Shown piece after piece: positions 1 to 12,300 of a stretch of 64,000 nt of DNA. Location: assembly GCF_016801865.2 (NCBI RefSeq), contig NC_068938.1, positions 19,154,873 to 19,218,872 of the forward strand. Direction: 5' to 3'. A model generated the notes under the pieces. The model searched no databases. It was not told where the DNA came from and saw only the letters and a list, made by a program, of their open reading frames with translations. The stretch's first letter is position 1; the number at the start of each line of letters is the position of its first letter. This DNA comes from Culex pipiens pallens (lineage: Eukaryota; Arthropoda; Insecta; Diptera; Culicidae). The translations under genes were made by a program, and so were the position numbers.

Positions 1-1400
1 TATTAAATTCAACAATTTGAAAATTGTTAAACTATAATATTTTTAAATAATGATATTCTGAAAATGTGAAATTTCTCAAATTAATAAATTCTTTAGTTCT
101 TAAATTACTAAACTCTAAAAAAAAAAAATTTTAAAATTGTTCAATTAGTAAAATCCTGTACTCTTAAATTCTAATACTTTAAATATTCTAAAATTAAAAA
201 ATATTAGTTTCTGAATTTATTTTTTGATTCTAAAGTTCTTAAATTCCACGACTCTGAAATTGTAAAAATGATATGTTTTAAAATAATTCTTAATTTTTTT
301 TCAATTCTTTAAATTTCAAAAATCTTAAATTCTATTATTCTAAATTTTCCACATTCTAAAATTATTTAATTCTCAAGAATCTTCAATTTTTAAATTCTTA
401 ATTTCTCAAATGTCAAAATTGTGATATTTATATGTTTTAAAATAATGAAATCATTTTATTTTAAAATTATAAAATTCTAAATTTCTAATATTTGAAAATT
501 CTAACATTCTTAAATTTAGAAATAGTTAATTTTAATAATAATGAAATTGTGCAGTTCTGTAATTAATAAATTCTTAACAAATTTTAAATTAAAAATTTTC
601 TGAAATTTATAAATAATTATTATTGAATTCCACATTTTCAAAATTGTTAAACTTCAATATTTTTTAATTGAAAAATTCTGAAAAAGTAAAATTTCTGAAA
701 TTAATGAATTCTTAAATTACTAAACTCTAAAAAAATCTTAAATTTTAAAAATTTTCAATTATAAAAATCCTTAACTCTTGAAACATATTTCAACATTCAA
801 CAATTTTAAGATCCTTCAAATCCTTATTTCATTGATTCGCTTTATCTTAAATTCCTAAATTCTTAAGTTCTTAAATCTTTAACTTCTTAAATCCATAAAT
901 TCCTAAATTCAAAAGTTCATAAAATTACCGCACTTCGTACTCGTTTATCTAAAGTCCTCTTCATCATTTCTTTTTGGACAACCGAATCATTTTTTGTTAT
1001 TAAAGTTTAGGTCCCTGACCTTTTAAGGGCTTCAAAAATGCTCTAAAGTGATTGATTTTGTTTTGTAATCAAAGATAATGGACGCCAGTTGGGCCGAGCC
1101 GGGAATTAAGATTCTAAAATTATAAAATTTAAAAATTATTATATTACAAAGCTACAAAATATTAAAATTAAAAAAATCTTAAGTTCTCAATTTCTAAAAT
1201 TCTTTAATTCTTCAAATCTAATTTTTGTGCTTATTTAATTCTTAAATTTTTAAGTTCCGAAATTCTTGAATGACAAATTTAAAAATGTTAGAATTTTCGA
1301 TTTCTAACTCAAAAATTCCAACATTTTTAATTTTTTAGTTTCCAAAAAAACAAAAATTATTCAAATCTTGAAATACCAAAAAAAATAGATTCTAAAATTG
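1..1400. repeat. AT-rich degenerate low-complexity DNA, intergenic
   Basis: Long runs of diverged aaattctt/aaattctaaa words, broken at about 820-1110 by slightly more complex DNA. No supportable gene or promoter. Confidence 0.7.
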
Positions 1401-1408
1401 GAATTTTA

Positions 1409-2260
1409 CTGGTACTTTTGTTCCACACCCTCTCCGATTTCAATAAAACTTTGTAGATATGGTATTTTAGGCTTATAAAAGCCATTTTTGTATTCCGTAA
1501 TTTATTAGTTACTGTACCTATTTATCTCGAAGCCGTTGCATCGTATCAGAAAGTGGTCAAAGACAGACTTGTAGGAAATTGGACGGGCTTTCTGAAAATA
1601 CATAGAAAGAAAAATACACGCCATTTTCAAGAGATTTTCCGATTTTTGAGTTGAAAAGATAAATTCGTAGGTGATGTATCGATTTTTTTTCGCTCAATTT
1701 TTTTTAGGAAATGGCTTAACGTGAAGACTTCTATCATTGCCATGATTTTTCGTTCAAAGATATAAATTTTGCGTCGCTATCAATATTTTGACAAAATTCC
1801 TTCTACAAGTTGTTTAGAATAGTGCTCTACACATGCTGATACTTTTTGGTAACGATTATCCCATTCCTTGCGAAGTTATGGAAATCGTCATTAATCAATG
1901 ATTGCCAACTAGGACGTCAATGATTGTTCCACAAAATTATATAAATTTTGAGACACATTTGATTTAGATGAAAAATTCCTTCAATGGCTTCAAGAAGGTA
2001 TTTACCGGCACATGCTGATTCATTTTGGTGTTGAAATTAGTTAAATTGAATTTAGTAGAGAATATTTTAGAGTGATGATTAATTATCTCCGAAAATGATC
2101 ACAGCTTCACCTTAAGATGTTACAAAAAAAAACAAAAAAACTCACGAAATATGCAGGATGGTATGTCTCTCCTAAAAAAAATAAAAATACAAAAGTCATT
2201 TACTAAAAAGGTTTTTTTAAAGTTGTTCTAAACTTCAAAATTTTCAAAAACCGATACAGT
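1409..2260. mobile_element. Fragment of a foldback element related to 38870-39853
   Basis: Shares the words accctctccgatttcaat, aactttgtaga, aagccatttttgt and the long block around tcgaagccgttgcatcgtat (1532-1551) with the element at 38870-39853, and near 2117-2165 the cacgaaa-tgcaggatgg block. The middle differs. Old, partly replaced copy. Confidence 0.6.
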
Positions 2261-2636
2261 CCAGACTCGTTTATCCGAAGAGCAGGCTGCGGACGGAACT
2301 GTCACTTTTACACGGGACTCACACATACTATCAAACAAAACGTTTGTTAGTAAATGTGAGCTCTGTGTAAAGAGGGTGTAAAACTTAAAAGTGACTCCGT
2401 TCGTTTAACAACAGTTGGTGTCAAACCATCGGGGTTTCAGTGTATCTAACTAACGAAGGGTCGCGTAATGGACGTTGGTGGACGTCACTTTCATCGAATT
2501 ATCGGATATCTGGCCTCTAAAAAGTGTATAAATAGCACTTAAGTGCTTGTAACTTATGATAGGGTAGTCAGATCTTCTTTATTTGAAATGAAAAAAATCT
2601 AAAATAGGACTTTAGAACCCTATTATTAATAATTTC
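2261..2636. repeat. Mosaic of repeat fragments
   Basis: Begins with cagactcgtttatccgaag, shared with 7516-7535. From about 2450 it carries a diverged single copy of the 164-bp unit seen tandemly at 5971-6600 (ctaactaacgaagggtcgc, aaaagtgtataaatagcac). Confidence 0.55.
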
Positions 2637-3550
2637 TCAGTGCTGCTAACGCTTTCCTCAAACGTCAACAAACGCCTCTTTCGCAAACGCTCCTCCATGA
2701 CAGCTCGCGCGTCAACCTGCCAAACGTCACTCGCGCTCCATCTCTTTCCATCCCACGCAACTCGCAAAGTCGTCGCCGTCGACCGTGTCATCAATCCGTC
2801 CGCAGCCTGCTCATTCGAAGGAAATTTTTCGTGTGATCGGGTCCGTGTCCGTTCGTTCGTGTGCGAGTTTTTGGTGGCCACTCCGTTTTGAAATCGAGAC
2901 GTTTCGCGTGACATTTCCACGTTGATTCCCATTCGCAAGTGTTCCGGTTGAAGGTGACGACGTGGCGGAAGAAGTGGCCACCTCCAGCAGCGGATTCCCC
3001 GTTCTTTTTTCTGGGGGTGATTTTTCCTTTTCGTCGTCGGAGAACCGTTCCGGTGAGACGTGAGTTTGGTTTGTGGGGGGGCTCGTGAGCAAGTGAGCAA
3101 GAGTTTTGTGGCCCAAAGTGACACACCAGCTCGGAAGGAGAAGTTGTCTGTCAGAGTGTTGTTTCGAGGCTTGAACGAGCAAAAATAGTGAAATTTGTGC
3201 TGAAAGTGGCCGGAACAGGTTGGGGAATCGTTCCGGATCGGGTGGAATCGGTGCGGAAGGTGACCACGAAGAGAATTCCGAAGAAATTGCACGAAGAAAT
3301 CATTGAGTTTCACAGCAAAATCTGTTTTCCCGTGACCAAACCTTCCGGAGGAAGAAAAACATCGAAAAACCAGTTTTGTGGGGACGTGGTCCGGAACTAG
3401 TGACAGCGCAACTTCCAGCAGGAAGCAGTGACCGGAAGCAACCACAACGCAAACACCTTTTAATTGTTTGGACGGCGAGGCTTGGCCAGACCAAAAGTGT
3501 CTGCCACCTTCTCCTCTTCCTTCTGGAACCTCCTTTCTCAAGTTTTTAAT
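2637..3550 (+). promoter_or_regulatory. CpG-rich island: probable distal promoter and non-coding first exon of AP-1gamma
   Basis: Between AT-rich repeats this stretch is clearly richer in G, C and CpG and contains none of the repeat families seen elsewhere. It opens with TCAGTG (A at 2639), the arthropod initiator consensus. A consensus donor GTGAGT lies at 3060, and the 5' UTR exon at 9030 has a matching acceptor. A first exon of about 2639-3059 is therefore reasonable, but other donors cannot be excluded and the exon-like composition runs on to about 3520. Open frames here, including a 309-codon one on the minus strand, look like by-products of the CpG-rich composition. No TATA box is visible at the expected distance. 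It could instead start an unrelated non-coding transcript. Confidence 0.42.
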
Positions 3551-4184
3551 TTAGAATCCATTCACTAATTGGAATTGATTGCCAGTTGGAAAAATCTGAC
3601 ACCGTCCTCGTGACGTCAGGGCAGGTTCCGACGAAGTCGGAACGGCATCGACTTCAAGAAATTGGACCATAATTTGACCATTTGTATGAACCTCTCGAGT
3701 TGTCAAGTTGAGTTGAGGTCGAAGGAGAAGTGCCTTTATTTGGTAGTCGATTCGACCCCGCAAAGAGGAACGGTGGTGGCGACGAGTGAAAGTAAACAAT
3801 AATGGGTCCGACGACGATGAGAGTGTCTCCTCTGGCTTTTTGGAGTTGGAAATTGGAATTGGAATCGCGTTTATTTTTTTTTGTGTCTGTCGTGGTTCCT
3901 CCGAAAATGAGCAGCAGTTCCACTTCAAGTAGGGTTTTTTTTTCATTTCTCTCCTCAATTCTCTGTTTGCGTTTTGCGAGCTGATGTTGTTGTTGGAAAT
4001 ATGGGCATGGCTTTTTTTTCGGTTGGATTGCTTTCCAATGAATTGTATTGTTTGGTTTGATAGGCATCAAGATTTCTTGTTGAATCCACAAAAGCCAAAC
4101 TTTTGAGAAAAAAAAGCATGCTTGTTAAGTTCTCACTAAGCTATTTATTACTTTAAATCAGGTTAAAACGATTTATAGAAGATG
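3551..4184. other. Unique sequence downstream of the distal promoter island
   Basis: Moderate GC to about 3990, then AT-rich. No repeat recognised. Possible donors for a longer first exon exist (for example GTAGGG after 3928) but none is compelling. Confidence 0.4.
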
Positions 4185-4186
4185 TA

Positions 4187-4814
4187 CCGTCAGTGGGGGT
4201 GACTATGGGTCGAAAAACGATACACCTCTCGTAATTACTTAATAACAAAAACAATTTAAATAACATCGAAAATCTTTCAACGTAGATTTGTTCTTAGATA
4301 GTTTACTAACATTTTCCCAAAATATGGTGGATTTTGATGAACACTACCTTAAATGCCAATAGTTTGAAAATTGACCCAATCTCACCCCTTAGAGGGGGTG
4401 ACATTGGGTCAAATGAAACTAAAATGATGCTCAAATACAACGATATGGTAAAAACAAGTCATCCAACAGTGTTTCTTGTTCGAAGGAATCGTATTGACAT
4501 GCTACAATGTTTGAAGTGGAGATTTTCAAACATTTGGGTAGTTTTCGAGCAATCCCAACAAAAAATTTAGAAAAATGATTTTTCAAGAGTTCATTTTTGG
4601 CCAAAAACGTACCTCAACTTTAGACAGCTGTCAAAATAACAGGATTTGCTCTAGGAACGAGATTTTTTCAGCGAAGTCATCTTAAGATGTCCCCTACACA
4701 ACCCTTTTAACAGAATTCAGTTTCATTGAGAAGAATCTGAGAAATGGTAAAATCCGTAAAAAATCACTTTGACCCAATCTCACCCCCCAGACCCAATGTC
4801 ACCCCCACTGACGG
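4187..4814. mobile_element. 628-bp non-autonomous DNA element with TA target duplication
   Basis: Terminal inverted repeats start ccgtcagtgggggtgac on the left and end gtcacccccactgacgg on the right, extending imperfectly to about 28 bp (tgggtc). Each end is flanked by TA (4185-4186; 4815-4816), the Tc1/mariner target. No transposase is encoded; the 78-codon frame inside is not protein-like. Confidence 0.85.
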
Positions 4815-4816
4815 TA

Positions 4817-5629
4817 ATTTAACGTCAAAATAATTATATGCCAACATTAGAAGCCGGAAGGAATTATATGGTTTTCCCCTATATCTACGAATCTGAAACC
4901 TCAAATATAAAAATCTTTTTTACAGAGAATCACAGACTAAAAGCTCTAATACTGGCAAAGCGATCCAATCCTGTTAAAATTGATTAATCCTATAATTTTC
5001 GATTTTTAAATTAAAAAAAAAGTAATTTTTAAGCTTTAGAACAGATATAAAAAAAAAAATTCTTAATTTCTAATAGACATAGAAAATAAAAAAAAAACAA
5101 AATATATTTAAAAAGAACAAATGTCATATTAAAAATAATAATACTTATTTTCAAAACATTAATCTAATCTAATGGAAGACAAGGCCAACCCACTGCCATG
5201 CATTAATCTCATGAGCCAGGTTTTATGAACGGATCATTGTATATTGCACAGCATCATCTAAGGAGGATGGAGGCGAGGACATACCGTACTAAAGCGCTTT
5301 AAAATATGTATAGTTATAATGTGTGCGTGTATGTGTGTTAAACCCCACCTGATTCCGTTACTTTTTTGCTCCGGGAATTGAACCGTGGAGTTTTTCAAAC
5401 AAATACAAAATCTATTTTTTCATAAATTTCATGTAAAATAATACACAAATAAATACAATTCAAATGTAAAACATTCAAAATAATACCTTAAAAAAATCAA
5501 ACGCCAAATATTCGGTAAAATCTAGAAAAAAGCTCAAGCTGTTTTTATTTACAAAGACAATTCAGAACTCCGTTTTTATACAAATTGTGATGGTATTAAT
5601 TGTATGATATCTGCTTTTTGTTTATATAG
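4817..5629. other. AT-rich DNA with a tRNA-like box-B remnant
   Basis: Mostly AT-rich. At 5170-5400 a more complex block holds a tgtgtgcgtgtatgtgtgt tract. On the minus strand at about 5383-5373 it has ggttcaattcc, a box B word, without a visible box A. Perhaps a truncated SINE. Confidence 0.35.
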
Positions 5630-6990
5630 GGTGATGTCCCTAATTTGGACCTAGTATCTATTTTGGACCTATTGAACAGAAAGTTTAAGATGTATAAATA
5701 TAAAAAAAACGTTACTTAATCCACCTTTAGGTGGTTGGTGCCTTCCTCATATTCATAAAGTCAATACATTCAGTAAAAATAGCAACATTCCCCCTTAACA
5801 TGTTTAACAAATCAACTTTATTACTCATTTCTTTTGATATGGTTCGCAGACCATCAATATTTCTGGCTCATCGGCAAGGTCTGATAAAAAAAACCTATCC
5901 AACGATAGTTCGCATGGAAGATTCAGACAATATTTTTATCACAATATCTGAAATCCAACCTCTAAAAAGTCTAACTAACGATGGGTCGCATGATGGACCC
6001 GGACATCATTTTTACTGAAATATCTGAGATCCGGCCTCCAAAAAGTGTATAAATAACACTTAAGTGCCAATAACTTTTGATAGGATTGTCAGATCCTTGA
6101 TGTTTTAGGCTCATTTGAAAGGTCTTTCGATTATCTAACTAACGATGGGTCGCATGATGGACCCGGACATCATTTTTACTGAAATATCTGAGATCCGGCC
6201 TCCAAAAAGTGTATAAATAACAATTAAGTGCCAATAACTTTTGATAGGATTGTCAGATCCTTGATGTTTTAGGCTCATTTGAAAGGTCTTTTGATTATCT
6301 AACTAACGATGGGTCGCATGATGGACCCGGACATCATTTTTACTGAAATATCTGAGATCCGGCCTCCAAAAAGTGTATAAATAACACTTAAGTGCCAATA
6401 ACTTTTGATAGGATTGTCAGATCCTTGATGTTTTAGATTATCTAACTAACGATGGGTCGCATGATGGACCCGGACATCATTTTTACTGAAATATCTGAGA
6501 TCCGGCCTCCAAAAAGTGTATAAATAACACTTAAGTGCTATTAACTTTTGATAGGGTTATCAGATCTTCAATGTTTTGGGCTCATTGGAAAGGTCTTTTT
6601 AATACCTTTCTGAAAATGTATAACATGACAGGATTTCTCACAAAAACCACCCTTTTTACAATCTTCCGGACATACGCCAAAATCGTTTTTTTAGCATAAC
6701 TTTTGAAGTACTTAACTAAACTTGCTGATTTTAAATAGAGACCTATGGGACCCCAAGACGGATCGAATGAGACTAATACGGTCTAAATCCGTTCATCCAG
6801 TCCGGAGATATTCGAGTGACAATTTTTTTGTCCACCCACCTACACACATCCACACAGACATTTGCTCAGAACATGATTCTGAGTCGATAGGTATACGTGA
6901 AGGTGGGTCTACGATGTCAAATTAAGAAGTTCATTTTTCGAGTGATTTTTTAGCCTTTCCTCAGTAAGGTGAGGAAGGCAAAACATTTTG
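5630..6990. mobile_element. Interspersed element containing a 164-bp tandem array
   Basis: Unit starts (ctaactaacgatgggtcgc) fall at 5971, 6135, 6299 and 6442: steps of 164, 164 and 143, the last unit having lost 21 bp. Ends resemble each other inversely (tgccttcctca near 5739; tgaggaaggc near 6970-6980). Interior word cagaacatgattctgagtcg lies at 6867-6886. No protein is supportable. Confidence 0.7.
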
Positions 6991-7515
6991 AGATAATTTC
7001 CCATTCAATTATTAAAAAGGCAATTTACTAAAAAAAATAATAATATCGACACAAATTATTTTTGGAGTATTGGAAAGGGGCCATCCATAACCAGCGTGGT
7101 TTATTGATGATCCCAAAGGAAAATTACATGTTTTATGAAAATTCTAAAAAAAAAATTATGAGAAATTGTAGATTTTGTTTAATAAAATGAGCAATTTTAC
7201 AAAGTTTCATATGCCTAATTTAATCAAAATAAAATTACAAAATTAAAAATTATAAACATTGTTTATTTAATTTACCTAAGAATTACCCAACATTCCTGAC
7301 AAATAGTTTTGCAAATTGAAAAACTCCCGTTATATTATTATTTTTTCAAATGTTAAATTAATTGATGTACTGGCAACCCTGCATCAACTTATAAGTACTT
7401 AAGTGAAATGTATAAAACTTTTAAAGGCCGCTGACGAGTGGTTCTCTACGATTTCGCAAATTGAAAAGATCAGGTAATGTCACAAAAGCTTTTTTTTTAA
7501 CATGTTAAATCGGTC
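6991..7515. other. AT-rich spacer
   Basis: Nothing recognisable beyond AT-rich repeat debris. Confidence 0.4.
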
Positions 7516-7755
7516 CAGACTCGATTATCCGAAGATGATTGTTGTATGGGACTTCGGATAATCGAATTACGAACAAAATTTTTGTTTTCGTTTTTTTCTT
7601 TTTAAATATTTTTTAACGTAACACCCCATTTTAGTCAAATTTTAGTGCATTTTTTCAATATTTCGTCTCAAGAAAAATATTTTTTTTGTGGTTCGAATAT
7701 CCTAAGTGATTTGTTTCCAAGGCCTTCGGATAATCACTGTACTGTACTGTACTTT
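7516..7755. mobile_element. Short hairpin element with ATTATCCGAAG ends
   Basis: Left cagactcgattatccgaag (about 7517) and right cttcggataatcactgtac (about 7723-7745) are inverted; a further cttcggataatcg lies at 7552. Related ends occur near 2265. Confidence 0.5.
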
Positions 7756-9029
7756 CATTTTCATCGATTCGTTCGTGTATCTCAAGCCGCCATTATACTA
7801 CCGCAATCAAACAAACAAACAAATCCAGGCAAACAATCAAAGCAGACAAACTGTCCAAAAGTGCGAGTTTGTTTGCGGTAGTGTAACAGCTCCTTTAGAA
7901 ACTAAAAATAAAAAAAAATATATTTATCTAAAAATAGCTATAACTAAAAAAAGGCATCATAAAATTTTTAAAAATCTTTTTGGTTGAAATTTTGCTTTAA
8001 AAATAGTTTTTGTCCAAATTTTCGATATTTGTCATTTTTTTCTTCAAAATATCATATCAAAACATATGAAAAAATATTTTTTCTATAATACGTAATTTCG
8101 GAATTTGAGTCCTAAAAACTTAAATAAAAAATAGGATTTTTTTCCGTGTACCATTTTTTTCCGAAATATTCTAATCATAATCTACAACTTTGCCGAAGAA
8201 AACAAATCGATCAGAAAATCCCTCAAGATACAGAATTTCACACATTTACATACTCATTTTATATGACCAACCCCCAAAATTGTAAATTGTATGGAGACTT
8301 CTATGCAAAGTGCCTTCTTTTGACATAGGGATGCATGGATAAAGTTTCATCCAAATAAAAAAATACAAAGAAAATTCGATTTGCGAAATTGGCGATAACA
8401 CATAAAAAAAAATTGTATAGCTTTTCAAAACCGTTTAACTGTTCTTAACATTTAATCGTTTTATTTTGTAATTTTCTAGGATAGACATTTTCTGATAAGT
8501 TAACTGGCATCCCTGGTTTCAAATATTGGCACTTTTAACATTTTATAAAAATCGCGAAATTGATTCATGTGCGTTTCGTTTTGAATAATATTTGGAAACC
8601 TGTTTAATATCTTTACTGAATATAGTTTATTTTTTGAATAAATTTAGATTCCTCTTTATATTTTCGATAGTTATGAAAATATAAAGGCTCATTTTCAATC
8701 TTCAGTTTGTTTAATTTGGATTCATTTTAGGAATTTTAAATAAGAATTGATTATTGCATGAAATGCACTAAATGAAAACGTTGTCAACCGCTCACATTGC
8801 ACTTTTTTTTTTACTTTTCAACGTGTGATTCACAAAAAGACACAACAAATAAACATTGACCTTCGAATTCCTCACAACCACAGAAAGCATTCGCGCAACG
8901 CTGCTGGACAGCTGCTGAATTCCAGACATTCTTTTTCGAATAATTTAGTGGTGGGTTTGTTCAAAAGCAGCTTATAGGAAGTGATTTTTGTAGTGAAACT
9001 AAAAGTTCAATTTACTTTTTTCCCAACAG
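7756..9029. other. AT-rich DNA leading to the 5' UTR exon
   Basis: AT-rich without a recognised repeat to about 8780. From 8860 it becomes unique and less AT-rich, ending in the acceptor at 9029. Could hold promoter elements if transcription starts nearby. Confidence 0.4.
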
Positions 9030-9313
9030 AAGATCATCCAACTCAAGCTAAAATCATATGTAGTGCGTCGTAATCGCCAGATTCAATTGTAGTGGCACTC
9101 CAACAGTGCATTTGAAGCTAAAAAAAGAAGCAAAAATCAAATAAATTCAAAGTGTTGCATTTCTCAGCCAAGTGTAGATAAACGTGTGTGCGTTCGTGTG
9201 TTTGTGTGCCAGCCTCAGTTGGATAGCACGACTTCGACACTGATAGCAGAGCACTGAAGCGTGGAGAGCGAGAGCGAGAGAGAGACAGCAGCTGAAGGAG
9301 CAACGAGCAGAAG
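9030..9313 (+). other. 5' UTR part of first coding exon of AP-1gamma
   Basis: A pyrimidine tract ending in AG at 9029 (cttttttcccaacag) is a convincing acceptor. From there to the ATG at 9314 the sequence is unique and purine-rich, with a gagagcgagagcgagaga tract near 9265-9290, as in many dipteran leaders. The only upstream ATG is at 9058. A TCAGTT initiator-like site at 9215-9220 leaves open that transcription starts inside this block instead. Confidence 0.55.
9058..9063 (+). promoter_or_regulatory. Start-stop minimal upstream ORF (ATGTAG)
   Basis: ATG followed at once by TAG, 251 nt before the main ATG and the only upstream ATG in this exon. Start-stop elements are known to hold ribosomes and lower downstream initiation. 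It matters only if the transcript includes this position. Confidence 0.4.
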
Positions 9314-9333
9314 ATGAATGCCTCCGATCATGG
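9314..9333 (+). CDS. AP-1gamma: AP-1gamma coding exon 1
   Basis: ATG in context agaagATGaa begins MNASDHG, then a perfect donor GTAAGT at 9334. Twenty coding nucleotides leave phase 2, exactly what exon 2 needs to read on in frame (GG plus A), giving MNASDHGFNPAFNMATIRQ across the junction. This phase match over a 19.6-kb intron is the main evidence. The extension is short, polar and outside the trunk fold, so an isoform starting at 28964 would probably be functional too. Confidence 0.72.
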
Positions 9334-12300
9334 GTAAGTGTGTCATCTGATCGTACTCTACTCCCTCTCTGAACTATCAATTGCCATCGTCAAGCTAAAC
9401 ACTGTGTCGTCAGCGTTGTCGTCGGAAGAAGGAAGGGAAAGAAGAAGGAGAAGATGAAGTTATGTTTGGAATGGCCTTCGCGAAGGCATCAATTGATTCG
9501 CTTGCTGTCTCTCACTCTGATGGTGATAAACTTTTGGACGGGAATCAAGGGAAACGCCTTTTAATTTGGTTTAATTGAAGTGATGAGTTTGAGAGAAGTG
9601 CTGCTTGAGATAGCGTTTTGACTGTCCAATATGAAATAGCTTAGATTTTTTCATTGGATTGAAATACGAAGGTAAAAAAAATAATTCTAAAAATAAAAAA
9701 AACAAAACCTTGTAAAATTACCTCCAAAATTCACTATAGAATTAAACTTTTTTATGTTTCGGAAAGTGTTGGTAACATTAGATCTAAATGAGTGTTTTTT
9801 CCGAATTTATTCATTCTGAATTTTTGCCTTACTGGATCTGACAAACTCCCTTGCCTCAACAAACTAATGGTCAGGATCAAATTAACTTTACAAAGTTATA
9901 AACCTCAACTGGCTATTAACGAAAAAAAAAAATTAATGGTTTGACAGTTTATCTACCTACATAACTCTTATAAAACTGTAAACTGGTGCGTTTGAAACGG
10001 TATGTCCACGCATCCTTCTTCCACTGTAGATTCTGTGAAATGTGATTCATTCTCAGAATCCTCTCTGCGATAAAGACGCAAACAATCCAGTTTTTTACCT
10101 AATTCTTTTCTTTGGTGTCAGATGAATGTTTAGAATGTTCCCTTTACGAAACTGACCTGTAAATCCGGATTTGGTCAATGTGGCCACTGTGAATCTGCCA
10201 CAACCGAAAAAAGACCTTTTTGAGGCCCCAGCCTTGACAACCTGTTTCCCCGGAAAATTTCTGCCAATTTGGTTGCTTCTGGATGCATTCAACAGCCAAT
10301 CTACGGTCATGCCAATGTTCACTGACCTATTTTGGACACGCTGGAACCGGTTACCGGCGGCCGCTTGGGGACACTTTCGGAAAATGCAAGAAACCATATC
10401 ATCCGACCTATCAAACTTCGTGAAATTGAGAGATGTGACAATCTACGGTCATGCCGTTGTTCCCAGACCCATCCTGGCCACTCTGGAACCGGTTACCGGT
10501 GGCCGCTTGGGGACACTTTCGGAATATGAGAGAAACCATATCATCCGACCTATCAAACTTCGTGAAATTGAAAAATATTACACTCTACGGTCATGCCGTT
10601 GTTCTTCGACCCATTCTGGCCACTCTGGAACCGGTTACCGGTGGTCGCATGGGGACACTTTCGGAATATGAGAGAAACCATATCATCCGACCTATCAAAC
10701 TTCATAAAATTAAAAGATATGATAATCTACGGTCATGCCAATGTTCACTGACCTATTTTGGACACGCTGGAACCGGTTACCGGCGGCCTCTTGGGGACAC
10801 TTTCGGAATATGCAAGAAACCATATCATCCGACCTATCAAACTTCGTGAAATTAAGAGATATGACAATCTACGGCCATGTCGTTGTTTGCTAACCCATCC
10901 TGGACACTTTGGAACCGATTACCGGTGGCCCCTTGGGGACACTTTCGGAATATGAGAGAATTTATATCATCCGACCAATCAAACTTCATGAAATTGAAAG
11001 ATATGACAATCTACGGTCGTGCCGTTGTTTGCTGAAGCATCCTGGCCACTCTGGAACCGGTTAACGGTGGCCGCTTAGGGACACTTCCGGAATATGATAG
11101 AAACCATATCATCCGACCTATCAAACTTCATGAAATTTAAAGATATGACAATCTACGTTCATGCCGTTGTTCTCTGACTTATCCTGACCACTCTGGAATA
11201 GGCTTGAGGACACTTTTGGAATATGAGAGATCTTTTTTAAAAATTATTCTTGAATTCCGCTATGCATAAAGTACGAATCAATTTCATATTATGTACCAAC
11301 CTTTGCTTGGCAACGCCAATTTTAAAAGCAAAATTTTAAGATGCGATGTCTGTATGTGAAGATCAATACTGTACGTGTTTTATGTATTACTTCTTGTAGG
11401 TACCACATCCTATTGAAAAGTTTTTGATTGAAAGTATAACTTTTGCCCAATACCATGGCCACAGCAGAAGAAGATGCTCCTATCACCACACGAACAAGCT
11501 TGAAGAAGTTTCTCCTTTTTTCGAAAGGATGATAGAGTCTTGTATCGATTCGTCCGAATCAACGAAACATAATCCAATCCGCTTTAACGTACCACATTTT
11601 CATAACAACAAAAACATTACGCTTACGATTATCGAAGAGAGCGGGGCCACCGAGGGACAAGCGTGGAGTTCATCACAAAACATTGGATTTTTGTTGTTGT
11701 TGAGACAGGTCCAGAAAGAGTGCGGCACAGACTGGCCATCATATGCTGCCAAAGTCGGATCGATTACGCCTCGCCTCCGTTGTTCTTCCGAGGAAATGCC
11801 CCATTTTTTGTGCCATTTTTTGTTGTTGTGCCTTTTCGTTTTTGCTGGCAGTCTTTTGTTTTTCGATTCTTTCCAGTTCAACGGTGCAGCACGTACGGTT
11901 TAGGGTGACCAATTTTCCAATTTTTCAATTGAAACATTTTTTAAACAAAATTGGTAAAATTTCAAATAAAGTCAAATTCAACCTAAAACTTTCAGAAAAA
12001 AATAAACAAATTTGAAAATATCACCCTAACGCACACATGTTCCAACGAACGATTCTCAAATACAAAGCCAGGTCAACAACAGCAACAACAAAAAAACAAA
12101 AGGATATCCCCAGGACCGGAGCTCAAATTCGCCGGAAGCTTTAATTTAAGCGTGAACCATATTTAGCAAGGAGCTGCCACTGCTGTCGCAGTGGAGGCTT
12201 TTCCAGCAGTCCTTTCTGCGATGGAATTTTTACACAAAGTTACGCGATTTACTGCTCCTTTGGGAGTGTGTCCCCAATATCGAAGGAGGGGGTCGAGGAA

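Noticed and set aside
2612..3541. 309-codon minus-strand frame in the CpG-rich island
   Set aside because: Basic, low-information protein, antisense to the presumed first exon; no family features, and CpG-rich DNA has few stops.
3907..3928. Alternative first coding exon (ATGAGCAGCAGTTCC then GTAGGG)
   Set aside because: Phase 1 end does not match exon 2; joining gives a stop after a few codons.
4334..4570. 78-codon frame in the TA-flanked MITE
   Set aside because: Lies wholly in a non-autonomous element and lacks any motif.
10171..10955. Overlapping frames of 65-166 codons with EPVTGGRLGTLSE words
   Set aside because: The same satellite unit read in rotating frames.
10301..11232. CRISPR-like regular spacing
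   Set aside because: Contiguous tandem satellite with no spacers, in a eukaryotic intron.
11424..11903. 159-codon + frame
   Set aside because: No domain or splice/promoter support; ends in low-complexity hydrophobic sequence.
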